Origin: Tilletiopsis washingtonensis
Lineage: Eukaryota; Basidiomycota; Exobasidiomycetes; Entylomatales
Reading direction: 5' to 3'
Assembly (NCBI RefSeq): GCF_003144115.1
Contig: NW_020312000.1
Location: 647,946 to 711,945 of the forward strand
Length of the DNA stretch: 64,000 bases
The notes under the pieces were generated by a model, which did no database searches, was not told the DNA's origin, and saw only the letters and a list, made by a program, of their open reading frames with translations. The translations under genes were made by a program, and so were the position numbers. Positions 1 through 12,446 of the stretch are shown here, piece by piece. Numbering within the stretch: the first letter of the stretch is position 1; each line of letters begins with the position of its first letter.

Positions 1-1161
1 GCACCGCTCGCTCGACGCGGGGCCACGCGGGCAGCGCTGCTGGCCGGCGATCAGCAAGCCGCGCTCCTCCTCGCCTCGACGCCGCTCGCTCAAGCGGTGC
101 AGCCGAGATCACCGGCCGCAGCTCGTTGCGAGCGAGCCAAGGAGAATGTCGCCGTGGAAGCCTTCATGGGGCTGCTAGCGTGCATGGACAGAGTGGGGAG
201 GTGCGAGAGGCCGAGCGGCGCGATGGGTTCGCTCCTGACGCCGCACAGCCTCGGGCCTGGATGTTGTCGCTCGTGAAGCTGACCCTCACAGAACGCGGGC
301 AGGCGCGCTGTTCTCTGCATTCTCGAAGTCGATCTGCTGCCACGTGCGGGCGCTGCCTCTGGAGAAGGCGCTGCTGACAAGGCCAAGAAGCTTTCGAGGG
401 TAGAGTGGGCGGGCGAGCCCCTCTTTCGGCCTTGGCCGCGGCGCACGCAAACGTCCGCTCCCTTGCGGCTGCGCAGCTGCTCCCAGCAGGGTCGTCTGCG
501 GCTGACGTTGGCCGCCGTCGAGGCGGCAAGGATGGCGGGCGGACCTTGGAGCAGCGGTGGCGAAGCCGACGGGTGCCTTGCGCCGGGCTCGCCGGAGTAT
601 TTTGCCTCGGGCGAAGCGCGTACGTCCGTTGCTTTCCCCGCGTCGCCGCCTCGGGCTCCATGGGTGCTCGCCAGGTGGCAAGGGAGCGTCGCAGATCCCT
701 CGCATCTGCGCCGCACGTGGCCCATCCTCGTGCTGCTGCGCACGCAGGAACGGCAGAGGATCAGCGCTGGGATGGAAGATGCCGGCGGATCGAGGCAGGT
801 GCGGCTAGCGGGCCCGCTATATTTAGCACAGCGTCGCGCAGCTGCACAGCCACGCGTCAGCCTCGCTGCCAGCTGGGAGAGGCGTGGATAGGAATGCATT
901 CGGGCAGAGCGCTGCCAAGGAGGAGACATCCGCCGGCGAATGGGCTGTGCTTGAGCGACAGCGCGAGGTGACAGCTTCGAGAAGGAGAGAAGGCTCAAGC
1001 CGGGGGCCTGGCGGCGGGGTGCGCCGGCCGCGAGCGAGCGGTGGGTAGCGACGAGAGGAGTCGGACAGGAGTGGGAAACGGGCCAGGACATAGTGACGAG
1101 AAGGAGGACTGCGGTATGTAGAGGTGCGGCTGGGGTCCGGCGATGGCGGTGAAGCCAGAAC
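1..1161. other. No gene supported
   Basis: Several overlapping open frames run on both strands, but all are Arg/Ala/Pro/Ser-rich translations of GC-rich DNA with no recognisable motif. The right part is probably the 3' flank of the minus-strand gene that ends at 1162. A TATA-like string lies at 818-825, but no gene follows it. Confidence 0.4.
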
Positions 1162-3612
1162 TCAGAAGCTGAGCGTCGGCACCAGCGTGCCGTCTCGCGT
1201 CTTGGCCGCCTCGAGGTCGCTGGAGCAGCGCTCGTCGAGCTCGAAGCTCTGCGGCAGGCTCGTGGCCGATCCGCGCGAGTGCTGCGTGCCCAGGCTGGCG
1301 CCCTGCTGCGTGCGGCGCGATGACTCGCGGCGATTGCCGCTCTCGCGCTCCGTCAGGCTCATCTCGCCCGTCGACACGACCTTGGGCAGGCCGTTGCCGC
1401 TGCGCACGGGCACGGCGAGCGGGCTGCTGGACGGACACGCAGGACTGTTCTCGCTGTCGACGCGCTGCAGGTAGCTCTTCTTGCCGTGGCCGAGACTGGA
1501 GTCGGGCGTTGTGGGAACCATGTCGGTGCCCGTGCCGCTCAGCTGATCCGACTCGTTGCCCATCGATGGCGGATAGCGAGTCGACTGCGTGACGATCTTG
1601 ACCTGCAGCGGCGACTTACGATGCTCGCCGAAGAGGCCGACCGTGTACTTGCTGCGCTTGGCGCGCAGATTGAAGCAGAGAACGACGCTGAGAGGAATGT
1701 GAGCTGAGCGCAGGAGCAACGATCGAGCAGGCTCACCTGTTGCTGTAGATCTGTCGAGGCGCAAAGACGTTCTTGTCAGCGAGCAATGGCGAGCGTGAGC
1801 AAACGGCCTCACCAGGTGCAGCACGCAGAGCAAGAGAGTGAGCTCGCGGTCGAGCGTTAGGTTGCGGCTCAGAGTGCTGCTGACATTGCCGACCGTGGCC
1901 TGAGGATGCATGGAGGTGAGCAAACGTCTGACAGCGGCACACTGACACGCACCTCGACGATGATCAGGATGACGGTGAGGATGGCCGCCAGCAGCCCGCC
2001 TGGGATGAGCGCCAAGATGATCTGGTAGCACATGATGAGCAAGCAGCTGAGGGCTGCTCGTGCAGGACTCACCCTCTGCATGATCGTGCTGTGCGAGCCT
2101 GTCGTGCGAATGTCGGCGAAGCGGCTGTACATCGCCACGCCTGCGTGTACGAGTCAGCGGCTGAGTGCAGCGTGCCAAAGGCGACTCACATGTGATCACG
2201 TCTGCGATCGTAGTGAAGGCGAGCCATATGTGCTGCAGAGGCAGCTGACTGCTCGACTCAAACGCTGCATCGCCCGTGTACAGGCTGGTCTCGACGTGAG
2301 CATTACCGGCGACATCGACGCGACGCCGCTCGACTCACCGCAGCGCGACGACACAGGCGCAGACGATGATGCCCAGCACGCTGCAGATCACGATGCTGAG
2401 ACAGACGAGCAGGCCACGCAGCGTCGTGCTCATCACTGTGACATGTCAGTGAAGATGGCCGAGGCTGACATTCTTGCTGCGCTCACGATGCCACAGCCGC
2501 CAGGCGTACAGGGCGTGTACGAGCGCCGAGACCATCACGTCTGCGTGACAGCTGTGTCAGTGGAGCTCGACAGCCTGCTCGGGACTTCCACTCACTCAGC
2601 AGGATCAGACCGGCTGTCTTGCCGTCCCAGCGGCCGAGGTGGCCCCAGTCGACGATGATGCTCTTGTAGCCCGCACTGAGCGCGCGGCATCAGTAGAGGC
2701 ACAGGCGCAGCGCGACGACACGAGCCACACTCACATCGTGATGAAGATCCTGGCAGCTCGCCGTGAGCACAAAGTCGAGTGCCTCGCCTCTAGACTCACA
2801 GTGCGCCCGTCTCGATTGCAGCGAGCAGGCCGACGAAGCACTTGAGCACCAGGCGGTCCTCGGCGAAGCGCGTGAAGTACGTGTAGCTGGGAGCAGAGCG
2901 TCAGCAGTATATTTGCTGACTCGAACCGTGGGCGACTCACACTTGGAGCGTCAGGATGGCCGACAGCGCCCACGCGAAGAGCAGGCCGAAGAAGAGCGAC
3001 CACATCATGCTCTGCACCTGCGAAGCGGCTCAGCGAGGGGACAGCAGCTCACTGCGACGACACGCACTGCGGCATACGCCTCGTCGAGCGTGTAGTCGGC
3101 ATCGCGCGGCCAGCTCAGCGTCGTGGCAGGAGAGAGCTCCATGTCGGCCAGCTTTGCGACTTGCTGGTCGATCTAAGGAAAGGAGGAAGAAGCGGCACCG
3201 GGCCAGGCTTGTGTCCACTGAAGGATCACAGCGTTTGCACGAGCGCGGAGCGAAGAGAGGGAGAGGGGAGAGGGAGTGAGGGGCAGAGAGAAGGAGGCGG
3301 GCTGCCATCGCAGAGGATGTGAGGCGCTGGCGACGAACAAGCTGGCCGGACCTGCGCCGGCTGGCCGAGCTCTCGCAGCTCAAGGCGCGAGGTTGCCTCG
3401 GCCTCGGCGAGCCGCTTCGCAGCGTCTTCGCCGGCCCCATCTGGAACGTATGCGTGCTCCTTGCTCGCGGGCGGAGCGATATCCTGGATCTGGCAGGTCA
3501 AGTGTCCCTCATCGGGGTCGTCGAGGACGAGATGGCGGCGACACGACCGTCCATTGGCCGCAAGGAGCGAGCAAGATCGCGACGTCAGCGCGGCAAGGGG
3601 CTCCGCGCGCAT
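1162..3612 (-). CDS. DUF6534-like multi-pass membrane protein
   Basis: This is a multi-exon integral membrane protein of a family common in basidiomycetes and of unknown function. A hydrophobic segment at about 3000-2945 is followed by YTYFTRFAEDRLVLKCFVG, which matches the family pattern of a first helix, a YxYFxxF stretch and then a DRLxLK helix. Further helices lie near 2420-2340 and 2060-1950. Near the end IIVEATVGNVSS, QIYSNS and VVLCFNLRAKRS join cleanly across introns at about 1951-1904, 1808-1768 and 1735-1695. This resembles the conserved 'YSNS...LNxR' close of DUF6534 proteins. The last 150 or so residues are a polar cytoplasmic tail ending in TGA at 1162. The 5' end is uncertain: an acidic N-terminal exon around 3560-3355 is open back to 3711, and 3612 is one possible start. 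The middle exons are approximate. Confidence 0.6.
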
Positions 3613-3711
3613 GCTTCTCTCGGACCTGCATCCGCGCAAGATCTGCTCGGATGCGGCGTGCCTGCGGCTCGTCGACGAGCCTGCCGCAAGCGCAGCGCAG
3701 CGTTCAGGCAA

Positions 3712-4148
3712 CAGCTCCTCCCTATAGCACGCAGCTAGCTGACGAGTGAAGTCAAGTCGGGCTCAAATGCAACGCTGGTCGCAGCGATGCAGCACAGCAG
3801 CACGCACATGCTTGGCCTGCCTGCCGTACAGCTCTTGGGGCGCCGTGCCAGCGCCTCGTGCACGACGTTCAGGGCCTCATCATCATAGCGTCTGGTGCTT
3901 TGTGAGGCATGCATTCAGCGGCGTGGGGACGGCCCCGTCGTCGTTAATGTACAGCAACAAGCGAGAGAAGAGCGGGCATTTAAGGCACGTAAGATGCGGG
4001 GTCGGGTACTTTAGGCTGGGCGTGCCGCACACAGCGGACACGCGATGGAGTCAAAAGCAGGCCCCGGCGGAGATCGGCGCCGGGACCCGAAGAAGGCGAA
4101 AGGGTTGGGTATCGTTGGAGGAGGCGAGCCGAGTCGAGCGGGCGACGC
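3712..4148. other. Intergenic spacer between two minus-strand genes
   Basis: It holds the presumed upstream region of the DUF6534-like gene and the 3' flank of the MARVEL-like gene. I see no coding signal or repeat in it. Confidence 0.4.
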
Positions 4149-5010
4149 TTAGGCGCCGAGGGTCTCCTTGGCCGAGCGGCCGCCGCGGAAGGCACCGGCA
4201 CCGACGACGCCGACGATGATGAGCATGATGAAGAGCACCACCGTGGCGATCCAGCTGAAGGCAGCGAGGGCCTGCAGCGAGCGGCAGTAGCGGAGCGCGC
4301 TCGAGCCGCAGCTGGGGTTGCCGCCGATGGCGTCCGTGATCGTGCCGGCGCCGGCGAGCTGGGTGAGGAACATCCAGAAGAGCGCGATGAAGTGGCCGGC
4401 CACCGAGGTGAACACGCCGCCCTTGCCGAGCAGGAAGAGGACGCCCTGAGAGAAGGATGCGGTGTGAGCAAGGTGAATGCAAGACGAAGTAGCGGAGTGG
4501 CGGCAGCGCAAAGCGGGCGGCGACGAGCTCAGCCGGCGCGCTGAGCTACGGACGAGGAAACGTGCTGAGAGCGCTTGACGTGCTGATGCTCCGTCGTGCG
4601 CGCACGCGGCCTGCCCTGCCCTGATCCCAGCGCGCCCGTCTCCCGCCCTCCACATCCTGTGCCCTCCAGTATATACTCACGAAGGCGATGCTCAGGAAGA
4701 AGTTCTGCCAGCCGACACTGAAGAGGGGCAGAGCGTGAGCAGCTGTATGCTGATGGGCAGGCATCGCGCACGACTCACAAGAGCAGGTAGCGGACCGAGC
4801 CGGTGAGGTGGCCAGTCTGGCTGCCGTGGTTGTTGTAGTCGGCGGTCAGGGCCGAGGCGATGATCTGTGAGAGAAGGCGCATGCGTCAGCGCCTGGATGC
4901 AGGCAGGCAGCGCCGCGAGCAGCACGCACCGCGACGATGAGCGAGATGAAGCACACGAAGCCGAACGTGACGGGGTGGCCGCGGCGGAGAGCACCCGAGG
5001 TGTCGACCAT
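4149..5010 (-). CDS. MARVEL-like four-helix membrane protein
   Basis: Four exons, 5010-4930, 4864-4779, 4717-4681 and 4445-4149, give 166 residues with consistent phases. The product starts MVDTSGALRRGHPVTFGFVC and has four hydrophobic segments: residues about 13-32, 52-71, 75-105 and 130-152. Short polar loops separate them, including a GNPSCGSSALRYCRSL loop. This size and layout fit small fungal MARVEL-domain proteins, which sit in the plasma membrane or in vesicles and often act in membrane organisation. The C-terminus is short, GGRSAKETLGA. The third intron (4680-4449) is unusually long at 232 bases compared with its neighbours. The family call rests on topology and loop character, not on a diagnostic motif; another four-helix (tetraspan) family is possible. 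Confidence 0.75.
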
Positions 5011-6230
5011 GCTGGAAGTGGGTTGGGTTGGTGGGTGCTTGGGTGGTGGACGGGTGAGGGTTGCGCTGTTGAGCGAAGGCTTTGATGGGCGGTGAGGTGG
5101 TGGGTGGAGGACAAGAGCGATGCGCAGCTGCGCGTGCCTCTTTAAGCGAAAACGGCGGGCAAGGCACGCTCGCGGCGAGATCGCAGCGCGGGCCGCACTT
5201 CCGCACTTCCGCCTCCGCCAGAGAAGCAGCCGTGCGCTTCTCCGCTGCTCCGCTGCTCCTGCCTGTCATCGCCAAGCTGGCCCGAGTCTAGATCGCACTG
5301 CTGACGCCTTCTTGCGGGCGTCAGGAGAGCCACACACGCGCGTGCACGCCGCCGGTGGCCGGCATTTGCAGCGCGAGGCCCCTCATCATCGCCTCGCGCG
5401 CCGGGCGTAAGCGCCGCGGCACGGCAGCCGGCGGGCTTCGCTCAGGAGCGCGCCCGTCGTCATGAGCCGGCCTGCGCGCCAGCGGCAGAAGCACTCACGG
5501 CTTCACCGCAAAGTGCAGCAGCGCAGCTGCGGGTACAGCGAGCCGCAAAACATACGAGGCGAGCTCGTCCCCCCTCCACCGCTCCGAGGCGAGTTTGCGC
5601 CGCGCGGCGAGCGCCGCAGTCTTAGTGACGCTGCGGCGCGGCGGGTGCTGAATGCGGAGCGGCTCGGCGGCGCTTGCGCTTGCTCGCGCACGCCAAAAAA
5701 GCACGCGGCAGGCGGCAGCGCGCGCCGGCGCGGCACCTACGTCATGCCATCCCGGCGTCTCGGCGCGGCATGCGCGTCATCTGCGCCGCATGGCACCTCG
5801 GCGGTGCTGCAACTGATCGGGCCAGCGGTGCTCGCTGCCGGCCGACCTGCGCTTGCTCCCACGCCTGGTGCGCCGCTTGGCACCCCTCACGCCAAGGCCG
5901 TTGCGAAGAGATGTGGCTGCGGCTAGCGCGGCAGGACCGCTCTGTACCCGCTGGCAGCCGCCGCAGCGGGCGCAACGACCCCGCACCAGCGCAGCTTCTC
6001 TCGGCGGCCGTGGAAGCCGCTGTGCCGTCGCCGGCTCCGAGAGAAGGCTCTGGCGGCATCGCGCTGGCCTCGCCTGGCGCTCGTTGCGTCTGCACACCCG
6101 ACACGGTCCGGCATCGGCTACATATTGCAACGGGCGGCATCCACAGCGAGACGGGAACGGAGGTGAGAATGCAAGACACAGCGCGGCGGCCGGGACACGT
6201 GAGAGGGTGGGCATGGGGCGGTCAGTCGGG
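5011..6230. other. Intergenic, promoter of the MARVEL-like gene
   Basis: About 1.2 kb lies between the start of the MARVEL-like gene and the 3' end of the IQGAP gene. Open frames on both strands are Arg/Ala/Pro-rich and unconvincing. The part next to 5010 should hold the promoter and leader of the MARVEL-like gene. I find no repeat. Confidence 0.4.
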
Positions 6231-9200
6231 TCAGGCGTAAAACTTGGTGTTGATGAGGTTGATGAGGAGCGGCAGCTTGACCTGCAGAGGGTACGTCAGA
6301 GGACGCTCATCAGCACGCGCACGGGCAGACGCACCTTGGCCATGCCGTCCATGAGCGTGAGCACCGAGACATTGCTGAACTGCGCCGAGAGCAGGTCCTC
6401 GATGCGCAGATCCTCCGTGCCGCCGACGACGCCGAGCACCGAGGCGGTGACGGTGAAGAGGCCCGGCTCGTCGCTGCTGATGGTGAGGTTGATCTGGTCG
6501 TACTGCTTCTGGCTGAACTGCTCGACGGAGAGCAGCACGCCCTTCTCGAACAGCCGCTGCGCCGTGTACTTGTACGAGCCGAACTTGGGCACCTTGCCGC
6601 TCGCCTTGAGGCTGCGCATGTGGAAGTACTGCTGTGTGAAGGGCAGCACGAACTTCTTCTTGCTGTGAGGGGCGAAGGGGGTCAGAGGCGGCACTCGCAC
6701 CACGCTGAGACAACACTCACCCCTTCTTCTGCATCGTCTGCATGCTCGCATCGATGTAGGCGTGGTAGGAGTTGATCTGCTCCTCGAGGTACGACTTCTT
6801 CTCGCCCAGGTTCGTCAGCGTCACGGCCATCGCCGTCTTCTCGTTGTGGCGCTGTATCCGCTTGCGGTGCTTGTTGCGGATGTCGACGGCCAGCGCCGAC
6901 AGCATCTCCTGGTAGCCGTTGCTGCGCGACACCTTGCCGAGCTTTTCGAGCTGCAGCATGTTCTCGAGCGTGCGTGCCTTGAGCTCGGCAAACGACAGGC
7001 GACGCACGTCCTCCAGCCGCGGGCTCCGCACCTCGTTCGGACCTGGCGGCCGCTGCCCGCGCATGCGAGCCCGGTCGCCGGCCACCTCGAGCGAGACGAG
7101 CTCCTCCCACGCGAGCTCGTCGGCGTCCGTCACCGGCGCAACAAAGACGTCGAGCAGCGTCTTGCCGGACTGCACCTTGAGCAGCGAGAGCACGAGGCGC
7201 TTCGACTCGACGAATAGAGCCTTGGTCTCGGCCTCGGGGTCTGCGCAAGGCGTCAGATGCAAGCACAAGGCGGGACGCAGCTGCGCCACTCACCAACGAG
7301 GTTCGTCGCACGCGAGACGAGCTCGAGCGTGACTTCGCTGTCGCGCGCAGTGTTGAGCTCCTGGGTGTTCGAGACGGGCGGAGCGCCGAGCTCGGTGAGG
7401 ACACCGCGCAGCGGGTCTTCTGGTCGCGGAGCCTGTGATCGCAGTCAGGTGAGCACAGAAGCAGCAAATAGAGACCGTTCGCACTCACGAGGTGGTCGAT
7501 CTGCTGCGCAACGAGCAGGTGCATCGAGTAGATCTCGTTTGGCGAGATGTAAATCACCGGCTTCTGCGCGACGGTGTGGTCGAGGAACTCGTCGGCCGAG
7601 AACTGCAGCTCGGCATCCTGCACGTCCACCACGGTGTGCAGCCACTTGACAAAGCGCTCCGACGCCTGTGAGACGTACTCGTTGAGCGGCTGCAGGTACG
7701 GGTTGTCCTCGGAGAAGAGCCGGCCCGCAGCGACCTGCGTGAGCATCTTCGACACCTCGGCCAGGTTCTTGCGCTGCACGGGCCCGACAAGGGTCTCGAT
7801 GACATCGAAGCCCTCGGGCGCCACGATCGCGGGGTTGAGGTAGCGGTAGTAGACGAGGTGGCCGACGACCTTGATGAGCGTGTCCTCGGCCTCGTTTGGA
7901 AACTTCTCCTGCAGGCCGCGGAAGACCTCGCGCGCAATGTAGCGGATGCCAAACGGCATGCGCTTCGTCGAGCCGATGATGGCCGAGAGGAACGCCTCGG
8001 TGGTGCCGCGCAGGAACTGCAGGTGCTGAATGAACGCTGTGCGCGCCTCTGGGTCGGCCAGCGCCTCGTGGAAGGTGACGTCGAGCGGGCGCCGGCTCGC
8101 CTGGCCCGTCTCCATCTCCTCGCGGTTGATGCAGCCGCGGTAGATCGTACACGGATCCGTCTCGAGATCGAGCGCATCGTCGTCGACGATGCCCTGCACA
8201 AGCGGCGCGAGCAGGTCGCGCAGGTACTTGCGCTCCTTGGCGCCGCGGTTGTACTGCAGCACGAGCTTGATGAACTGCGCGTTGCCACGCATGAAGTCCT
8301 GCACGCCCGAGACCAGCTGGAGCTCCTCGGCGACGCAGCGCTGGAAGAGCTTCAGCAGCAGGTACTCCTCGCGCGCCTTCTGCGCGTAGCCAAAGAGCGT
8401 GAGCACGATCTTCTCGACCTGTTTCCGCTGCCGGTCGGAGATCTCCATCTTCCCGACGCGAGCGCAGAGACGCGCCAGATACTCGGGCCGGGTCTGCAAT
8501 GAGTAGAAGAGCTCCTGGTACAGCTCGAGCTTCCGCCGGGCGGAGCGGTCGAGCGTCTGCTCGGCGAAGGGGTCGCCGGCGGCAGTGAGCACCGAGTTGC
8601 GGCGCTGCAGGTTCGCCGCCGCGTCACGCTGGCCGAGCAGGCCGCGCTCGTTCTTCGCCTTGATGAGCTCCTCGATGCCGATCTTGTTCTTGACCAGCAG
8701 CGCAATCTTCGTGTCGAGCTCCGAGACATCGTTCTCGAGCGTCCGGTTCTCACGGATGCTGCGCACGACGAGCTTGCGCAGGCGCTCGACCTCGATCTCG
8801 TCCTCAAAGTCGTGGTCGCTGTCGTTGAGCAGGTGGCCGAAGTTCTTGATCGTCGAGACGGGCACGTTCTTGCCCATTGTGAGGCTGCGGTACTGCTCGC
8901 CCTGCTGCTTGCCGCGGAAGAGGCTCTGAATCTTGACGACCTTCTCCATGTGATCATGATAGTGCCGCAGCTTCGACCAGAACTTGCGGCGAGCGAGCAG
9001 ACCGCGCACGAGAGACTGCAGGTGCACGGCAACCGGCTCGCTGGAGAGGATGTGCCCGCGCCACCACTCGTGCTCGCGCCGGGCCAGCACGCCGCGGATC
9101 TGCGACTGCACGCCAACGACGTCGGGCGTGACGAAGTTGAGCTCCTTGCGCTGCTCCTGGTGCTTCCTCCGCGCCAGCGCTGCGCGCGCAAAGGACTGCA

Positions 9201-11832
9201 GGCCGCCGACGGAGCGGTGCACCTCGACCTTCTGCAGCGCCGAGGCCATCTTGACGCGCGTACGGCGCGCCAGCAGGCCACGCACCTGCGCCTGCACGGC
9301 CACGATGCTGTCTGTGGACTCGCGCAGCGACCGGATCTTGCCGAGCAGCCGTCTCCGGGCGAGCGTGGCGCGACAGGCGGCCTGCAGCTTGATGACGGCC
9401 TCGGTCGCGTCGCCCAGCCCAAAGATGCGCTCTTGGTACGCCAGGCGCGCGAGAACGCCGCGGACCTGCGCCTGCATGGCAGTCACGCTGACCTCGTGCA
9501 CGTCGAGCGCGCTGATGTCCTTGTAGAAGTTCTTGCGCAGCAGCACGCCGCGGATGCGCGCCTGGAGGCCGATGAAGTTGCGCGTGCTGGTGTTCAGCTC
9601 GGCGACCTTGCGGTCGTGGCGCTTGCGCACGAGCGCCGCGCGCACCTGTGCCTGCACCTTGGGCGCCCAGGCGTCGAGCAGGCGCTTCTCCTCGGCCTTC
9701 CTCCGCTCCTCCGCAATGCGCGCCTCCTCTGCGAGACGGCGCTCCTCCTCCTGCCGCCGGCGCTCCGCCTCGGCCTTGCGTTGCCGCTCCTCTTCGGCAA
9801 GAGCAGCGAGGCGCGCCTCTTCTGCGCGCTGTCGCTCCTCCTCGAGGCGCCTTCGCTCTTCGGCCTGCCGCCGGCGCTCCTCCTCGGCGCGCCGCCGCTC
9901 AGCTGCGTCTGCCCGCATGCGCGCGAAGGCCTTGCGCGCGAGCAGTCCGCGCACTGCGGTCTGTGCGACGAGCACGGAAGAGAGATTCTCGGCCAGCTCG
10001 CGGTCGATGCCTGAGAAAGCGCGCGTCAGCGAACGCCGGGTCTGAGTCGAGCACGCTCGCGGACTCACGCTCTTCTTCGGACTCCGGCTCCGGCTCCGGC
10101 TCGACGTTCATCTCCTTGGCGAGCGTCTTGCCCAGCGCGCCGAACTTGGGCATTGCAATGCCCGCTGCGTCGAGACCGCGCTGCGTCTGCTGCAGCTGGT
10201 CATCGGTGAACTGCAGGTTGCCCACGAGGTTGCCGACTTTCAGCGCGCGCCCTTGCCGCGCGAGAATGTGCCTGCGGCGCGACGAGGGTCAGCGATGCGC
10301 GCGGCGCAGTGCTGTCTCACTACTCACGAGAGCGCGTGGATGCAGTAGACGACCTTGGGAAAGTTCTTCTTCTCGTACAGGTCCGTGAGCTCGAACTGGA
10401 AGCTGATCGGCAGCTCGACCTTGTTGCAGAAGCGGAAGAAGTAGTTGGTGTTGTCCGTGTGGCGGTACTGCAGCTTGGGGTGCGTGAAGATGCGCGGCAC
10501 GCACTCCGGCTCGAAGGTGCGCGCCAGCTTGGCGAGGATGATGCCGTCGCGCATCTCGTTCTCCATGTCGACGACGTCGCCCAGCTCCTCGCCGACGCAG
10601 TGCTCGAGCCACTGCTTGGCCTCGCCGCAGTGACACAGGTACTCGTACGCCTGCAGCAGGTGGCGCTGTGTGTCCATCCACTTGCTCGCCGCGCTGAACG
10701 GCAGGCTGCTTGTCGCAGCGGGACGGCCGAGCGCCGCTGAGCCCGCGCCGCCGGCACGCGCCAGGCGGATGCGCCCCTGCAGGCCGGCAACGTCCTCTGC
10801 GCCCGTCGTGATGCCCGGCAGCACGATCTCACCTGCGTTCTGGTCCTCGCTCTCCATGCGCCCTGGCCGAGCGGGCTTCACAAAGCCCTCGTCGTAGGAG
10901 GCAGTGGCGCGCTCCTCGGGCGTGAAGCCAAGGCCCTTCTCTGCGCGCATCGCGCCACCGCTGCGCGGGCCCACAGTCATGCGCGTGTGGCCCGGGCCGT
11001 CCGGACTGGTCACGCTGTCTGCGCGCGTGGTGAAGTCGCGCATCATCTGCAGCGCGCCGACGCTGCTGCGCTTCAGATCGCTGACGCCTCCGAGATGGAT
11101 GGCCGAGGGCGCATGCGAGGAGGGCGCGGTGCTGTTCGACGCCGCCTGCGACCAGAAGGAGCCGCTGGGCGTCGAGGGACTCGAGTTGACCCACGACGAG
11201 TCGGCCTTGCCGGGCGAAGAGGGAGACACCAGGCTGCTCTTGTAGGGCGACGCCGGGCGCTCGTACTTGGTGGGGCTCGCCGGGCGGGCGAAAGGACTGC
11301 TGGCCTTGGTCGGCGACGGCGGCCGGCGCGAGACGGCAGTCGGCGTCGACGGGTCCTCTCGCGGCGCCGGCGGCATGGAGAGGTGGCGGTTGATGCGCGC
11401 CGACGCCGGCGTAGAGAACGTCGACGAGCTGCCGAGCCGCGGCGAGCGCGCCGCAGCAGGCGACGAGCTGGAGCTGGAGCTCGCCAGGCTGCCGTTGGAG
11501 CCGAAGTGGCCCTCGGCGTGCGTGGCATGTGTCGGCGAGGCGCCGCCGCTGCGGCCGTGCATCAGCTCGGCGGCACGGGCGGGGTCGAGCGAGCCCGTAT
11601 GCCGGTGCGGCGCAGGGTAGCGGCGCACCGAGCCCGAGTGCACGAGGCCGGTGGCGCCCGGCAGGCGTGGCGCCGGCGAGCCCGAGCCGGCGCCATCTGC
11701 GGCGCCGTTTGCGAGGGAGAAGGACGAGTTGCTGCGCGAGGCGGAGCGCTCGAGCAGGCGGGTCTGGTAGCCGAACGGGTTGCGCGCATTGGCCGACGCG
11801 GCCGGCGGCGGCGTGCTCTTGGCCGGCTCCAT
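6231..11832 (-). CDS. iqg1: IQGAP-type cytokinesis scaffold
   Basis: Seven exons (11832-10328, 10271-10069, 10010-7489, 7432-7294, 7240-6721, 6662-6335, 6281-6231) sum to 1,755 codons plus stop. The domain order is that of Iqg1/Rng2. A Ser/Pro-rich disordered N-terminus (1-380) is followed by a calponin-homology domain (about 385-510, ending CIHALSHILARQG and GNLVGNLQFTDDQL). Next come ten IQ-like repeats (about 585-945, for example VQAQVRGLLARR), interrupted by a very charged Glu/Arg helix near 610-690. A GAP-related domain lies at about 1115-1345 (YRYLNPAIVAPEGFDV) and the RasGAP C-terminal domain at about 1600-1755, ending LINLINTKFYA. Family members bind actin, calmodulin or myosin light chain, and Rho-type GTPases, and organise the contractile ring at the bud neck. 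The start at 11832 was chosen because the frame upstream reads like a pyrimidine-rich leader. Confidence 0.95.
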
Positions 11833-12446
11833 GGCGGGCGGCTCTTGGAAGGAGTGCCGCAGAGGCCTGGACGGGATGGCCTGGATGCGTTGCGCTGCGG
11901 TGATGGGAGATGGGATGAGAGGTGAGAAGTGAAAGGTGGAGCTGCGGAGCTGGCTGCGCGCACTGCAAGCCAAGCGCGCGCACTGGATGCGCGGCTCGGC
12001 GACAAAGCTGCGGCTCTGCTTGACTCGACTGCGCTCCTGCTTCATCTTTGGCTGTGCTGCACCCTGCCCCAGCACGCCCCTCAAAGCAAGCACGAAGCGC
12101 TGCTCGCCGGCCCTCTCTGTCTGCGGCTGCCTCGCTCTCACACCTCGCGCGCGGACCCGCCAGAGGGGCTGGCGCGCTTGCGGCCGCTGCAGGCACTGCG
12201 CCAGTGTCGGCCGCAACGCACACCCCCAAGCATCATCACAGCCCGCCGGCCGCACCGCCGCATCATCAACGCGCGCCGCCCGGCGCGTCCAGCCCCTGAG
12301 CCGTGCCCCGCTCACGTGACAGCGGCCGCCGCGAGGATGAGCCGCGGCTTTGGCAGCGCAGAGCTTCTCGCGCTGCCTCTCTGACGCGGACCTCGAGCTC
12401 TCTGCTCTCTCCACTCACCACACACCCCTTCCGTCCATCTCTCGAC
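11833..12446. promoter_or_regulatory. Divergent promoter region, iqg1 / PPR-like gene
   Basis: These 614 bases separate two head-to-head genes and must hold both promoters and leaders. The right end is pyrimidine-rich, as in fungal 5' leaders. Frames stay open through it on both strands but show no domain. No specific factor site is claimed. Confidence 0.5.

Noticed and set aside
818-825. TATATTTA string, a possible TATA box
   Set aside because: No gene with coding support starts downstream on either strand, so it is probably incidental.
90-1091. Minus-strand open frame of 333 codons at the left edge
   Set aside because: Low-complexity basic translation, several other frames equally open, no domain.
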